Source: Tillus elongatus
Taxonomy: Eukaryota > Arthropoda > Insecta > Coleoptera > Cleridae
Length of the DNA: 64,000 nt
Direction: 5' to 3'
NCBI GenBank assembly: GCA_964006375.1
Contig: OZ023265.1
Location: forward strand, 118,402,858-118,466,857
The position numbers and the translations under genes were made by a program. This document shows, piece by piece, positions 10,688-22,248 of the stretch. Within the stretch, counting starts at the first letter, position 1, and each line of letters opens with the position of its first letter. The notes beneath the pieces were generated by a model, which saw nothing but the letters and a program-made list of their open reading frames with translations, was not told the origin of the DNA and did no database searches.

Positions 10688-13543
10688 TTTTTTTTACAAT
10701 AACATATTAAACATTTATTATTAATTACCAAAATTTCAGAAAAATTTTACAAACAATGAAAAAAAATTGTATACGGGACCTCGATTTTTTTTTCACGAAT
10801 AATATGAACGAAAACCTCTTTGGATGCGTCATTTTCATGGGACTCTGCTGTATATTGATAAAAAAGTCTGGACGCAGCAAGTGCGTTATGGTAGCGAATT
10901 TTCGTAAAAAGGACATTTGGTTGGCAGTATAACCTATATATTAGTAACAATCTACCGTATTTCATTAAAATAGCTTTGTTGTTTCAAAAAGTACAAACAT
11001 TTTCCGAAAATAAACTTTAAAAGTTCCAGAAAAAAACTGATCTGATTTTCCTGGCCAACGAACTTCTTTAAGCTGTTTACACGCATGCCAGGATATAATT
11101 GTTCACAGAGAGCTTTAGGACCAAAATTGAAAAAAAATTATGAAAATTTGCAACAATTTCTTTTACAAAAAATCATTATTTTTTTTTTCTTCAGAAACTG
11201 CCTTCAATTATATTTTTCACAAAATTTCGACAACTCAACAACTTACTAAACATTTATTATTAATTACCAACATTTTCACAAAAATCTTACAAAAATAAGG
11301 TCCACAGGAACACTGAAAACATTTCTACGAAAACTTTTTAAATTTAACCACTATTTGAGCGTGCCCGTATACGGCAGCTCGTTTTATTTCTACGAGTAAT
11401 ACAAATAAAAAGCTCTCTGAATGCGTCATTTCCATGGGGCTCTGCTATCTATTAATAAAAGCGCCGTTTCACAATTTGTGATGTGTTTGAAATATGTGCC
11501 AAAACGTGAAAAGTTTCAAAATAATTAAAATAACTCAAAAACGATGAAGGAGATCATTTTTTTTCTTACAAACATCAATTATAATTCGCTGGAAAACAGA
11601 AAAATGCAATAAAATAAGGGGGTATTCTATTAAAAAAAGAAAGTGTGTATTACCAACGACTTATGGGCCACTCTGTGGTTGTCAGAATAAGTTTATAAGA
11701 TGCCCTATAATTAACGTATATACTTTTTTGTCATATCTTGTATAATAACGGATATATTGAGCTTTGCCGTTGAAAAGCATCACCCTGTATATGTGTAAAC
11801 AGACAAAAACTAAAACTGACCCCGTATATGGGTTTTTGGGGTTCTAGTTCGCGCTCATCTGAAGAAATCTTTTTAAAATTCATAAGTCGAGGTCTTCTCA
11901 ATAACGATTTTTTCTACGAAAATTTGGTAAACTATAGACTATTAAACCATAAACTCTATAGCTGAAACTACCGCCGAAGCTTCAGTTTTTCAGTTTCTTG
12001 CACATACCCCCGCACTATGTTGCTTACAAACGAAACAAAGTCCAATCGGTAACTTATAAAGTTCGAACAAAAACAAAGACTCTTTGTCATTTTTCTTTTC
12101 AGCAGAGGCTTCTTCTTTCAGTTGTTGGTGGAGCTGATAAGTCTCTTCTGGTAAATTTTTAGTTTCATAGGCAACACAGGTGTCACAAATCTTTTGTGAC
12201 GTTGCACATTTTAAAACAGAAGCCTTCTTGCTCCATGAGCACTTACACGGATTGGCTAACAGCCTCACAGGGTTTTTTAAATCATACTCTCTTTTTCACA
12301 TCCTGAAGCCATATCCCCCTTAAACCCTGTCTACCCCGCACAGCACCCCTATTCCCCCAGGTGCCGTGACTTCCTTGGGGGATATGAACAAGAAATTCTT
12401 CTTGTGGTTTATGCAACGAGGGTGGTTGTATGCACGCGAGAGGGGAAGGAAAATCCCCACGAAGAAGCATATAGGACCCTCCCCCCCCCCCTCAAGTCAC
12501 AAGTTGAACCGGGGGTGAGGGCTGCTTCGTCGTAGGTATTTAGCCAACAAACAGTAGGTTAATAGCAAATTGAGTTATTGAAATTTGAAGGATTTAATGA
12601 AAATTCGCTACCAAAACGCACTTACTGCGTCTCGATTTTTTTCATACAAACATGCATCAGATTTTGGATAAAAATGCAAAAATGCAATAATATAAGGGTG
12701 TTCAAGAAAAAAAAACAATTGTAGGGATCACCAACGACTTATGGACCATCTGTGATTCAAAATATTTTTATAAGATGCTGCTTAAGACCACTATAATTAT
12801 GGTATATAATGTTTTCTTGTATCGTGTATACTAACAATTATATTGGGCTTTACCGTAGAAATGCGTCAGCCTTTATATATGTAAACAGATAAAAACTGAA
12901 AGTAAACTCGTATATGGATTCTAGGGGGCCTAGTTTGCGCTCATTTGAAGAAAACGTTTTAAATTTCAAAAGTCGAGGTCTCCTCATTAACGAATTATTT
13001 CTACAAAAATTAGCAAAAAATTATAGACTGTTAAACCATACACTTAACTAAACCTACAGCCAAAGCATCAACTTTGCTAAACCTACAGCCAAAGCTTCAG
13101 AAAGAGGGTCTATTTGAAATGGATTTTCTGAAAATATTTTAGTAAAATGAAGGACATTGATGGTTGAAGCTGAATCTTAAGGCTTTGTAAAACACACTTC
13201 TTACGACATATCGTCTACATGTTCCGTATTTGTTCCAAATTCGTTGTCTGAAAATTGCAAATTTTGACGTTTCAAATCGTACCTTGACGTTTGAAGAAGA
13301 AAAATTATCAAATTTTCAAAATATTTTTTCTGCCACTTCTTGACGTTTTTGCGTCAAAGAAACTTAACTGTTGGATGTAATATTCAATTAGTTTTGTTAA
13401 TCACACAAAATATTTTGTTGTTGTGCTTTCCTCTGATCACCAGTGGCACCCAAATGTTTTTCTTAAAATGCCTATAACTTGTTTTTTCTTTCAATCTGAA
13501 TTTCGGTGTGTAGGGTAAACTGTATAGTAGAAACGTATATGCG

Positions 13544-13553
<10 letters not shown>
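10688..13553 (+). repeat. Left arm of giant palindrome
   Basis: This arm is the reverse complement of about 13922-16782. Matching positions sum to 27469 in the outer part and 27475 nearer the centre. The 6-nt shift comes from a C/G homopolymer near 12480/14992. Spot checks found only isolated substitutions, for example near 12055, 12115, 10778 and 11594, so identity looks well above 99%. The content is stacked main-family repeats plus the segment at 11990-12475. Confidence 0.93.
11990..12475 (-). repeat. Repeat family X copy in left arm
   Basis: Two adjacent open stretches of 92 and 62 codons occur here in one frame and again, mirrored, at 14999-15479. The shorter has PSPLACIQPPSLHKPQ and the longer has a Cys-rich CKCSWSKKASVLKC. 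Related but decayed sequence lies at 25575-25920 and 44400-44650. That points to a mobile repeat rather than a host gene. No known domain is recognised. Confidence 0.5.
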
Positions 13554-13921
<368 letters not shown>

Positions 13922-16782
13922 ATATATATAACGCATATACGTTTCTACTATACAGTTTACCCTACACACCGAAATTCAGATTGAAAGAAAAACAAGTTAT
14001 AGGCATTTTAAGAAAAACATTTGGGTGCCACTGGTGATCAGAGGAAAGCACAACAACAAAATATTTTGTGTGATTAACAAAACTAATTGAATATTACATC
14101 CAACAGTTAAGTTTCTTTGACGCAAAAACGTCAAGAAGTGGCAGAAAAAATATTTTGAAAATTTGATAATTTTTCTTCTTCAAACGTCAAGGTACGATTT
14201 GAAACGTCAAAATTTGCAATTTTCAGACAACGAATTTGGAACAAATACGGAACATGTAGACGATATGTCGTAAGAAGTGTGTTTTACAAAGCCTTAAGAT
14301 TCAGCTTCAACCATCAATGTCCTTCATTTTACTAAAATATTTTCAGAAAATCCATTTCAAATAGACCCTCTTTCTGAAGCTTTGGCTGTAGGTTTAGCAA
14401 AGTTGATGCTTTGGCTGTAGGTTTAGTTAAGTGTATGGTTTAACAGTCTATAATTTTTTGCTAATTTTTGTAGAAATAATTCGTTAATGAGGAAACCTCG
14501 ACTTTTGAAATTTAAAACGTTTTCTTCAAATGAGCGCAAACTAGGCCCCCTAGAATCCATATACGAGTTTACTTTCAGTTTTTATCTGTTTACATATATA
14601 AAGGCTGACGCATTTCTACGGTAAAGCCCAATATAATTGTTAGTATACACGATACAAGAAAACATTATATACCATAATTATAGTGGTCTTAAGCAGCATC
14701 TTATAAAAATATTTTGAATCACAGATGGTCCATAAGTCGTTGGTGATCCCTACAATTGTTTTTTTTTTCTTGAACACCCTTATATTATTGCATTTTTGCA
14801 TTTTTATCCAAAATCTGATGCATGTTTGTATGAAAAAAATCGAGACGCAGTAAGTGCGTTTTGGTAGCGAATTTTCATTAAATCCTTCAAATTTCAATAA
14901 CTCAATTTGCTATTAACCTACTGTTTGTTGGCTAAATACCTACGACGAAGCAGCCCTCACCCCCGGTTCAACTTGTGACTTGAGGGGGGGGGTCCTATAT
15001 GCTTCTTCGTGGGGATTTTCCTTCCCCTCTCGCGTGCATACAACCACCCTCGTTGCATAAACCACAAGAAGAATTTCTTGTTCATATCCCCCAAGGAAGT
15101 CACGGCACCTGGGGGAATAGGGGTGCTGTGCGGGGTAGACAGGGTTTAAGGGGGATATGGCTTCAGGATGTGAAAAAGAGAGTATGATTTAAAAAACCCT
15201 GTGAGGCTGTTAGCCAATCCGTGTAAGTGCTCATGGAGCAAGAAGGCTTCTGTTTTAAAATGTGCAACGTCACAAAAGATTTGTGACACCTGTGTTGCCT
15301 ATGAAACTAAAAATTTACCAGAAGAGACTTATCAGCTCCACCAACAACTGAAAGAAGAAGCCTGTGCTGAAAAGAAAAATGACAAAGAGTCTTTGTTTTT
15401 GTTCGAACTTTATAAGTTACCGATCGGACTTTGTTTCGTTTGTAAGCAACATAGTGCGGGGGTATGTGCAAGAAACTGAAAAACTGAAGCTTCGGCGGTA
15501 GTTTCAGCTATAGAGTTTATGGTTTAATAGTCTATAGTTTACCAAATTTTCGTAGAAAAAATCGTTATTGAGAAGACCTCGACTTATGAATTTTAAAAAG
15601 ATTTCTTCAGATGAGCGCGAACTAGAACCCCAAAAACCCATATACGGGGTCAGTTTTAGTTTTTGTCTGTTTACACATATACAGGGTGATGCTTTTCAAC
15701 GGCAAAGCTCAATATATCCGTTATTATACAAGATATGACAAAAAAGTATATACGTTAATTATAGGGCATCTTATAAACTTATTCTGACAACCACAGAGTG
15801 GCCCATAAGTCGTTGGTAATACACACTTTCTTTTTTTAATAGAATACCCCCTTATTTTATTGCATTTTTCTGTCTTCCAGCGAATTATAATTGATGTTTG
15901 TAAGAAAAAAAATGATCTCCTTCATCGTTTTTGAGTTATTTTAATTATTTTGAAACTTTTCACGTTTTGGCACATATTTCAAACACATCACAAATTGTGA
16001 AACGGCGCTTTTATTAATAGATAGCAGAGCCCCATGGAAATGACGCATTCAGAGAGCTTTTTATTTGTATTACTCGTAGAAATAAAACGAGCTGCCGTAT
16101 ACGGGCACGCTCAAATAGTGGTTAAATTTAAAAAGTTTTCGTAGAAATGTTTTCAGTGTTCCTGTGGACCTTATTTTTGTAAGATTTTTGTGAAAATGTT
16201 GGTAATTAATAATAAATGTTTAGTAAGTTGTTGAGTTGTCGAAATTTTGTGAAAAATATAATTGAAGGCAGTTTCTGAAGAAGAAAAAAATAATGATTTT
16301 TTGTAAAAGAAATTGTTGCAAATTTTCATAATTTTTTTTCAATTTTGGTCCTAAAGCTCTCTGTGAACAATTATATCCTGGCATGCGTGTAAACAGCTTA
16401 AAGAAGTTCGTTGGCCAGGAAAATCAGATCAGTTTTTTTCTGGAACTTTTAAAGTTTATTTTCGGAAAATGTTTGTACTTTTTGAAACAACAAAGCTATT
16501 TTAATGAAATACGGTAGATTGTTACTAATATATAGGTTATACTGCCAACCAAATGTCCTTTTTACGAAAATTCGCTACCATAACGCACTTGCTGCGTCCA
16601 GACTTTTTTATCAATATACAGCAGAGTCCCATGAAAATGACGCATCCAAAGAGGTTTTCGTTCATATTATTCGTGAAAAAAAAATCGAGGTCCTGTATAC
16701 AATTTTTTTTCATTGTTTGTAAAATTTTTCTGAAATTTTGGTAATTAATAATAAATGTTTAATACGTTATTGTAAAAAAAAG
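13922..16782 (-). repeat. Right arm of giant palindrome
   Basis: Inverted copy of 10688-13553. Its outer edge ends where ATTGTAAAAAAAA is followed by different sequence (AGTTTTTGG here, ACTTATCC in the left flank). Contents mirror the left arm, including the tandem-like blocks and the open stretches at 14999-15187 and 15201-15479. Confidence 0.93.
14999..15479 (+). repeat. Repeat family X copy in right arm
   Basis: Mirror of 11990-12475, with one visible amino-acid change (EEACAEKK here against EEASAEKK). Its end, AAGCAACATAGTGCGGGGGT, is shared with the LTR-element leader at 2955-2974. No conserved domain is recognised, and it is unlikely to be a functional gene. Confidence 0.5.
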
Positions 16783-16919
16783 TTTTTGGATTTTCGGGAA
16801 AAAAATGTTCGCAAATTTTCATGAGCAAAATGTTTTTGTAAATTTTGTCTAAAAGCTTTTTGTGAATAATTATATCTTAGTAGGTGGGTAAGTAGCTTGA
16901 AGACGTTTTGTGTGTTTTT

Positions 16920-17200
16920 GTTTATTACACGTAGGTATATTTCGGCGATTATGGCCAATCACCGACGCCAGGGAACAGCCTCACCTCACTATCCTGGAAA
17001 TTTTCGGAACCCCTTTGCCACCTGTAAGAAGGGTATGGATCTTTAACGTGTCCAACATTGCATGGAAACGGGACCGACGGCCCTACGCCCCCTCCGAAGG
17101 GCGGAACGTGCAGACATTCAACTTGCTCAAATAAATGCCACAACCTCGGTTGATGTTAATTGTACAGTACGTCCTGAAAAACTGAAAGGAGAACCCTGGG
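16920..17200 (-). mobile_element. SINE family 2 copy, 5' truncated or decayed
   Basis: It matches the body of the 43448-43808 copy (CGGCGATTATGGCCAATCAC, CCTACGCCCCCTCCGAAGGG, ACATTCAACTTGCTCAAATA). It continues to about GAAAGGAGAACCCTGGGACC, where the tRNA-like head is lost. Confidence 0.8.
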
Positions 17201-18519
17201 ACCGAAGAAGTACGTCAGCCAGAAGAATCGAGCCACTTTGCTTTCGGAAAATTTGTATATTTCCGGCAATAACAAAGTTAAGGTAACCAAATTTGGTACG
17301 CGGTTATGTCACAAAAAGTAAATTATATACCAAAATTTACAACTATAGGTTAATAGAAAAAAATTATAAGCATTTAAAGACAACATTTTTGGTGCCACTG
17401 ATGACCAGATAAACGCACAAAAGCAAAATATTTTGTGTGTATATCAAAACCTATTGTATGTTACAGACAACGACTAAGTTTTTTGGTTAAAAAAGTGAGG
17501 AAATGCCAGAAAAATTACTGTGAAAATTTGATAACTTTTCCTCTTAAAACGTCAAAGTTGCGATTTGAAACGTCAAAATCGGCTGTTAGACATTTGGCCA
17601 GCAAAATCACATCGGTAAAAAATGGTTTGTCAATTTTCATGCCACAAAACTTTTAGGCAAAGAACCTAAAGCAAACACGTGCTATGTAGAGAAAATGTCG
17701 CAAGAATTGTGTTTTACAAGTCATTAAGTTTCTGCTTCAACCGTTATTGTTCTTCATTTTACTAAAATGTTTTCAGAGAATTCATTTCAAATAGACCCTT
17801 TCTCTGATGCTTTAGTAGTAGTTTCAGTTATAGAGTTTGTGGTTTAATTGTCTATAAAAATAATAAATTTTCGTACAAGAAATTTGCTAATTAGAATACG
17901 GCGACTTTAAAATTTTAAAAAGATTTTTTCAAATGACCGCGGGTTAGTTTCAGCTTTAGTCGGTTACATATATACAATGTGATGCATTTATACGGTAAAG
18001 CTCAATATTACTGTTATTATAGAAGATACGAGAAACAATTTTATACGTTAATTATAAGGTATCTTGAACTGCATCTTATACAAATCATTTAGGCAATCAC
18101 AGGTGGCCCACAAGTCGTTGGCGATACACATTTTCTTTTTTTAAATCAAACACCCCTTAATTATTGCATTTTTGCATTTTCCATCGAATTTTAACGCATG
18201 CCTACTTTCGATTGTTTTGCAACTTTTCACATTTTTGGTACATATCAAAAATTGTCATACGCCGTTTTTACCAATAGAAATCGGAGTCCCATGTAAATGA
18301 CGCATTCAGAGAGGTTTTTGTTCATACTATTTCATGAAAAAATCGAGATGCCGTTTACAGGCCGCTCTCAAATAGTGACTGAATTTAAAAAAATCGAACT
18401 GTCGTAACTCAATCGTTTCAAATAGAACAGCTTGTATTTTGTGTTCAGAAGTGAAGGGCATAATAATAAATGTTTAATAAGTTATTAAAAAAAAGTTTCC
18501 GGATTTTCGTGAAAAAATT
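17201..18519. repeat. Main dispersed repeat family copy
   Basis: The ordered modules are shared with 13980-14900 and other copies. They include AACAAAGTTAAGGTAACCAA, GGTGCCACTGATGACCAG, AACGTCAAAGTTGCGATTTG, TTTCAAATAGACCC, TACGGTAAAGCTCAATATTA and GGCCCACAAGTCGTTGGCGA. No reading frame survives. The family looks non-autonomous or very old. Confidence 0.8.
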
Positions 18520-18640
18520 GTTCAATGTGATTTTTGCTGCCAAATGTCCATCAGCCGATTGACGGAAACAACCTAACGTTTTACAGGTACGTAACAGGGA
18601 TGCCGCACAAGATACATTTAATGTTTTTTTAAGTTGCTTA
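18520..18640 (+). repeat. Inverted-repeat partner of 21345-21445
   Basis: Blocks ATGTCCATCAGCCGATTGAC and CCTAACGTTTTACAGGTACG recur in inverted form at 21345-21445, ending with AAGATACATTTAATG on the inner side. A related fragment lies at 17575-17640. The pair may mark the ends of one element of about 2.9 kb that now contains other insertions. Confidence 0.65.
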
Positions 18641-18651
18641 GCGACAATTTG

Positions 18652-19729
18652 AGAAACGCACGTGGAAACAAATTAAAATTTAACAGGGTTATCATTGCTC
18701 CTATATAATGCTGTCAACAAATTTACCCACGATCGTACGCACACGTAAGGGAAATGGCGTATTGCTGGATAATTAATTTTTTATTTGAAAAATTATACAT
18801 ACTAACAGATTAATACTAAGCGTGGATATTGCTCCTATAAAATGCTATCAACAAAATATAGCACCAAACACTCACAGGCCGTAGGAGGGATGGGAAGGGA
18901 GGAAATCTTGAGAGACATTTAAAATTTTATCTCAAAAACTGTATATACTAACAGATTAAGACTAAGCGTGAATATTTACCTTATAAGACCTGTATTTTTT
19001 TATAGAAATAAAAAAATACAGCGCCAAACACTCGCAAGCCGTAGAAGGGATGGGAGGGGAGGAAATCTGGACTGATAATTAAATTTTTATTTCAAAAACT
19101 ATACATACTAACAGATCAAGACTAGGCGTGGTTATTGTTGCTATAAAATGCTAACCCGTAGGGGAGATGGGAGGGGAGCAAATCTTGGCACATATTTAAA
19201 TTTTTATTTCAAAACCTGAACGTACTAACAGATTAAGACTAAGCGTGGTTATTGCTCCTATAAAATGCTATCAAAAAATAGCGCCAAACATTCGTATAGT
19301 TTTTGAGAAAAAAATTAAATGTCTGTCAAGATTTCCTCCCTCCCACCACTCCTACGGCTTGCGAGTGTTTGGCGCTATATTTTTTGATAGCATTTCACAG
19401 GAGTCATAACCGCGCTTAGTCTTAATCTGTTAGTATGTATAGTTTTTGAAACAGAAATGTAATTATCTGTCTAGATTTCCTCTCCTCCCATGTTTCCTAC
19501 GTCTGGCGAGTGATAGGCGCTATATTTTTGTGATAGCTCTTAATAGGGTCAATAACCACGCCAAGTCTTAATCTGTTAGTATTTATAGGTTTTGTAATAA
19601 AAATTAAAATATCTAGCAATACGCCATTTCTCACACGGGTGCAACTGATCGTGGGCACATTTGTTGACAGAATTATATAGGAGCAATGATAACCCTGGTA
19701 GATTTTAATTTGTTTCCACGTGCGTTTCT
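18652..19729. mobile_element. Foldback element with tandem-repeat arms
   Basis: The outer ends are inverted: AGAAACGCACGTGGAAACAA starts at 18652, and its complement ends at 19729. The terminal match runs about 125 bp on each side. Inside, units of about 116-160 bp sharing TACTAACAGATTAAGACTAA repeat four times in plus orientation (near 18801, 18948, 19108, 19224), then twice inverted (near 19425 and 19571). The whole 1.08 kb can fold on itself about a centre near 19300. No reading frame is seen. Weak similarity continues about 25 bp beyond both ends. Confidence 0.88.
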
Positions 19730-19739
19730 GATATTGTAT

Positions 19740-20940
19740 CTACGTAATTTTAAAAAGCCTGGACGCAGCAAGTGCGTTATGGAAGTGAATGTTCATAAAA
19801 AAGTTTTTAGTAGAAAATATTTCTCTCTAATGCAAGTAGGCATCAATCTGGTGTAACCTATTGGGTAGAAACAATGTATCATATTATATCAAAATAACTT
19901 ATTGTTTGAAAATGTACAAAAATTTTCCGAGGATAAACTTAAAAAGTTTCCGAAAAAACGGGTTTCCGGGCCAACAAATCTTGGGTTCATAGAAAATTGA
20001 GTTGTAATGATATCATTTAATGAAAATTCGCTATCAAAACGCACTTACTGCGTCTCGATTTTTTCCTTACAAACATGCATCATATTTCGATACAAAAATG
20101 CAAAAATGCAATAATATCGTGGAGGTTCGAAAAAATAAATTGTGGGTATCACCAACCACTCATGCGCCACCTGTGATTGTCAAAATAATTTAATAAGACA
20201 CTATAATTAACGTATACAACTTTTTCTCGTATCTTGTATAATAACAATTATATTGAGCTTTACCTTACAAATGCGTGACCATGTATATATGTAAACAGAT
20301 AAAAACTGGCACTAAACCCGGATATGGATTCTAAGGGGCCTAGTTTGCGCCTATTTGAAGAAATCTTTTTAAAATTAAAAAATCGCAGTCTCATTAACGA
20401 ATTTAGCTGAAAATTATAGACCGTTAAACCAAAAACTTAATTAAAACTGCCGCCAAAGCATCAGAGAAAGGGTCTATTTGAAATGAAATTTCTGGAAATA
20501 TTTTGGTAAAATGTAGGACAGTGACGATTGAACTTGAAATTAAGCGTTTGCAGAACTCGCTTCTTGCGACATTTTCTTTACATAATCCGTAACTGTTTCA
20601 GGTTCTTTACCCAAATGTTGCCAATTTTGACATTTGAAATTGCGACTTTGACGTTTTGAGGAAAATTCCATTTCTTTTAAATGCCCATAACTTTTTTGTC
20701 TTCAAACTTACAGACCTAACTTTTCCTACACGATTCACTTTTTATAATATAAACACACGTACTGAATTTGGTTGCCCTTACTTTGTTATTTCCGGAGACA
20801 TAATTTTTCCGAGAGGAAATACAAAATTTTCCAGGTAAACCTGTGCCGATTTTCCTGGCTAACGAAATTATCCAACCCACTTGTAAAAGGAAGGTACTCA
20901 GATAATTTGATTAAAATTATTTTTGAGTTATCGGTGTGAT

Positions 20941-20944
<4 letters not shown>
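19740..20944 (-). repeat. Main dispersed repeat family copy
   Basis: It carries GCCTGGACGCAGCAAGTGCG near 19758 and, inverted, CAAAACGCACTTACTGCGTC near 20035. The remaining family modules run down to TTTTTGAGTTATCGGTGTGA at the edge of the next (TA)n tract. No coding potential. Confidence 0.8.

Positions 20945-21028
<84 letters not shown>
20945..21028. repeat. (TA)n microsatellite
   Basis: About 84 bp of TA immediately after TTATCGGTGTGATACCGA. Confidence 0.95.
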
Positions 21029-21033
<5 letters not shown>

Positions 21034-21122
21034 TACTTTATTTGTTTGCTGTACTTTTTGTGATTTCTTATTTGTTTACGTGGACTGCAGTTTCGAACCT
21101 TCCTGGTTCATCATCAGCACGT

Positions 21123-21124
<2 letters not shown>

Positions 21125-21207
<83 letters not shown>
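21125..21207. repeat. (TA)n microsatellite
   Basis: About 83 bp of TA, separated from the previous tract by about 96 bp of unrelated sequence. It is followed by segment A (GAACTGACCCCAGATATGTG). Confidence 0.95.
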
Positions 21208-21208
<1 letters not shown>

Positions 21209-22228
21209 CATACAAAACTTGAACTGACCCCAGATATGTGTTCTAGGGGGCCTAGTTGGCACTCATTTTAAAAAAAATGTTCACAATTTAAAAGTCGGGA
21301 CTCCTCATTAGTGATTTTTTTTAAAGCAAATTAACTAAAAACTTAAAATGTATCTTGTGCGTTATCCCTGCTATAGACCTGTAAAACGTTCGGTTGTTTT
21401 CGTGAATCGGCTGTTAGACATTTGCCTGGCAAAATCACATCGGTAAAAATTGTTTGTCAATTTTGATGCCACAAAACTTTTTTGGGAGTTTAGTTGAAAA
21501 GCTTACTGGATTAAATATGGTACAGTTTCTACTATATAGCTTATACGGGTAATTGATCCTGCTTTCAATAAAAAGGACATATTTGCTATTAAAAACACTT
21601 TTATGAAAATTCACTACCATAACGCACTTGCTGCGTCCAAACTTTTTATTTCAGCTGGATTTAAATTTATAAAAGTTGCAAACAACTTATATAATTGGTT
21701 TTGAATTGGTTGACTAACCGCCCTGTTTTGTGGATTTAGCACCACCAGATTATTATTTATTCACAAAATTGCAAAAACATTTGTAAGGTAAACTATTTTC
21801 AACAAACAACAGAGTCGTATATGCCGTTGTAACGTACTTTGAAGACGGAGATAAAGAATTCTCGTAAAGGGTTTAGAATTGCTTTACAAACGTTCTGATA
21901 GATGTGTAAGTTTTAAAAATTTGGGTACAGAAATATTGATTTTTTTTTTTTTTCAACAAACGTTTCCTAACTCTGCTAGGGCTTATTCTGTAAGCAGCTT
22001 CCATAAATATTTAAACAAGAAAAATTAAATATCCTCTGAGAATCGATCTTAATATTTTTATTAAATATAATAATTTGTTATACGTTTTTAACAGCTCCGA
22101 CGGAAACAAAAGTTGTGGTATCTCGACCAGCGCACGAGAAAATGCGTATAATAAACTTCTAGTAACTTTTAGATGTCACAAATTTTTTACGAAAATTAAA
22201 TAAAACTAGTAATATTAACAATCAATAT
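21208..22228. other. Repeat segments, no gene seen
   Basis: 21208-21345 is segment A. 21345-21445 is the inverted partner of 18520-18640. 21600-21650 carries the inverted GCAAGTGCGTTATGG motif. 21650-22228 is AT-rich with nothing recognised. Confidence 0.65.
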
Positions 22229-22234
22229 TTTATT
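22229..22234 (-). terminator. Polyadenylation signal of POT gene
   Basis: AATAAA on the minus strand, 14 nt downstream of the stop codon of the POT-family gene. This is unusually close but plausible. Confidence 0.5.
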
Positions 22235-22248
22235 CTTATCATTCGACA

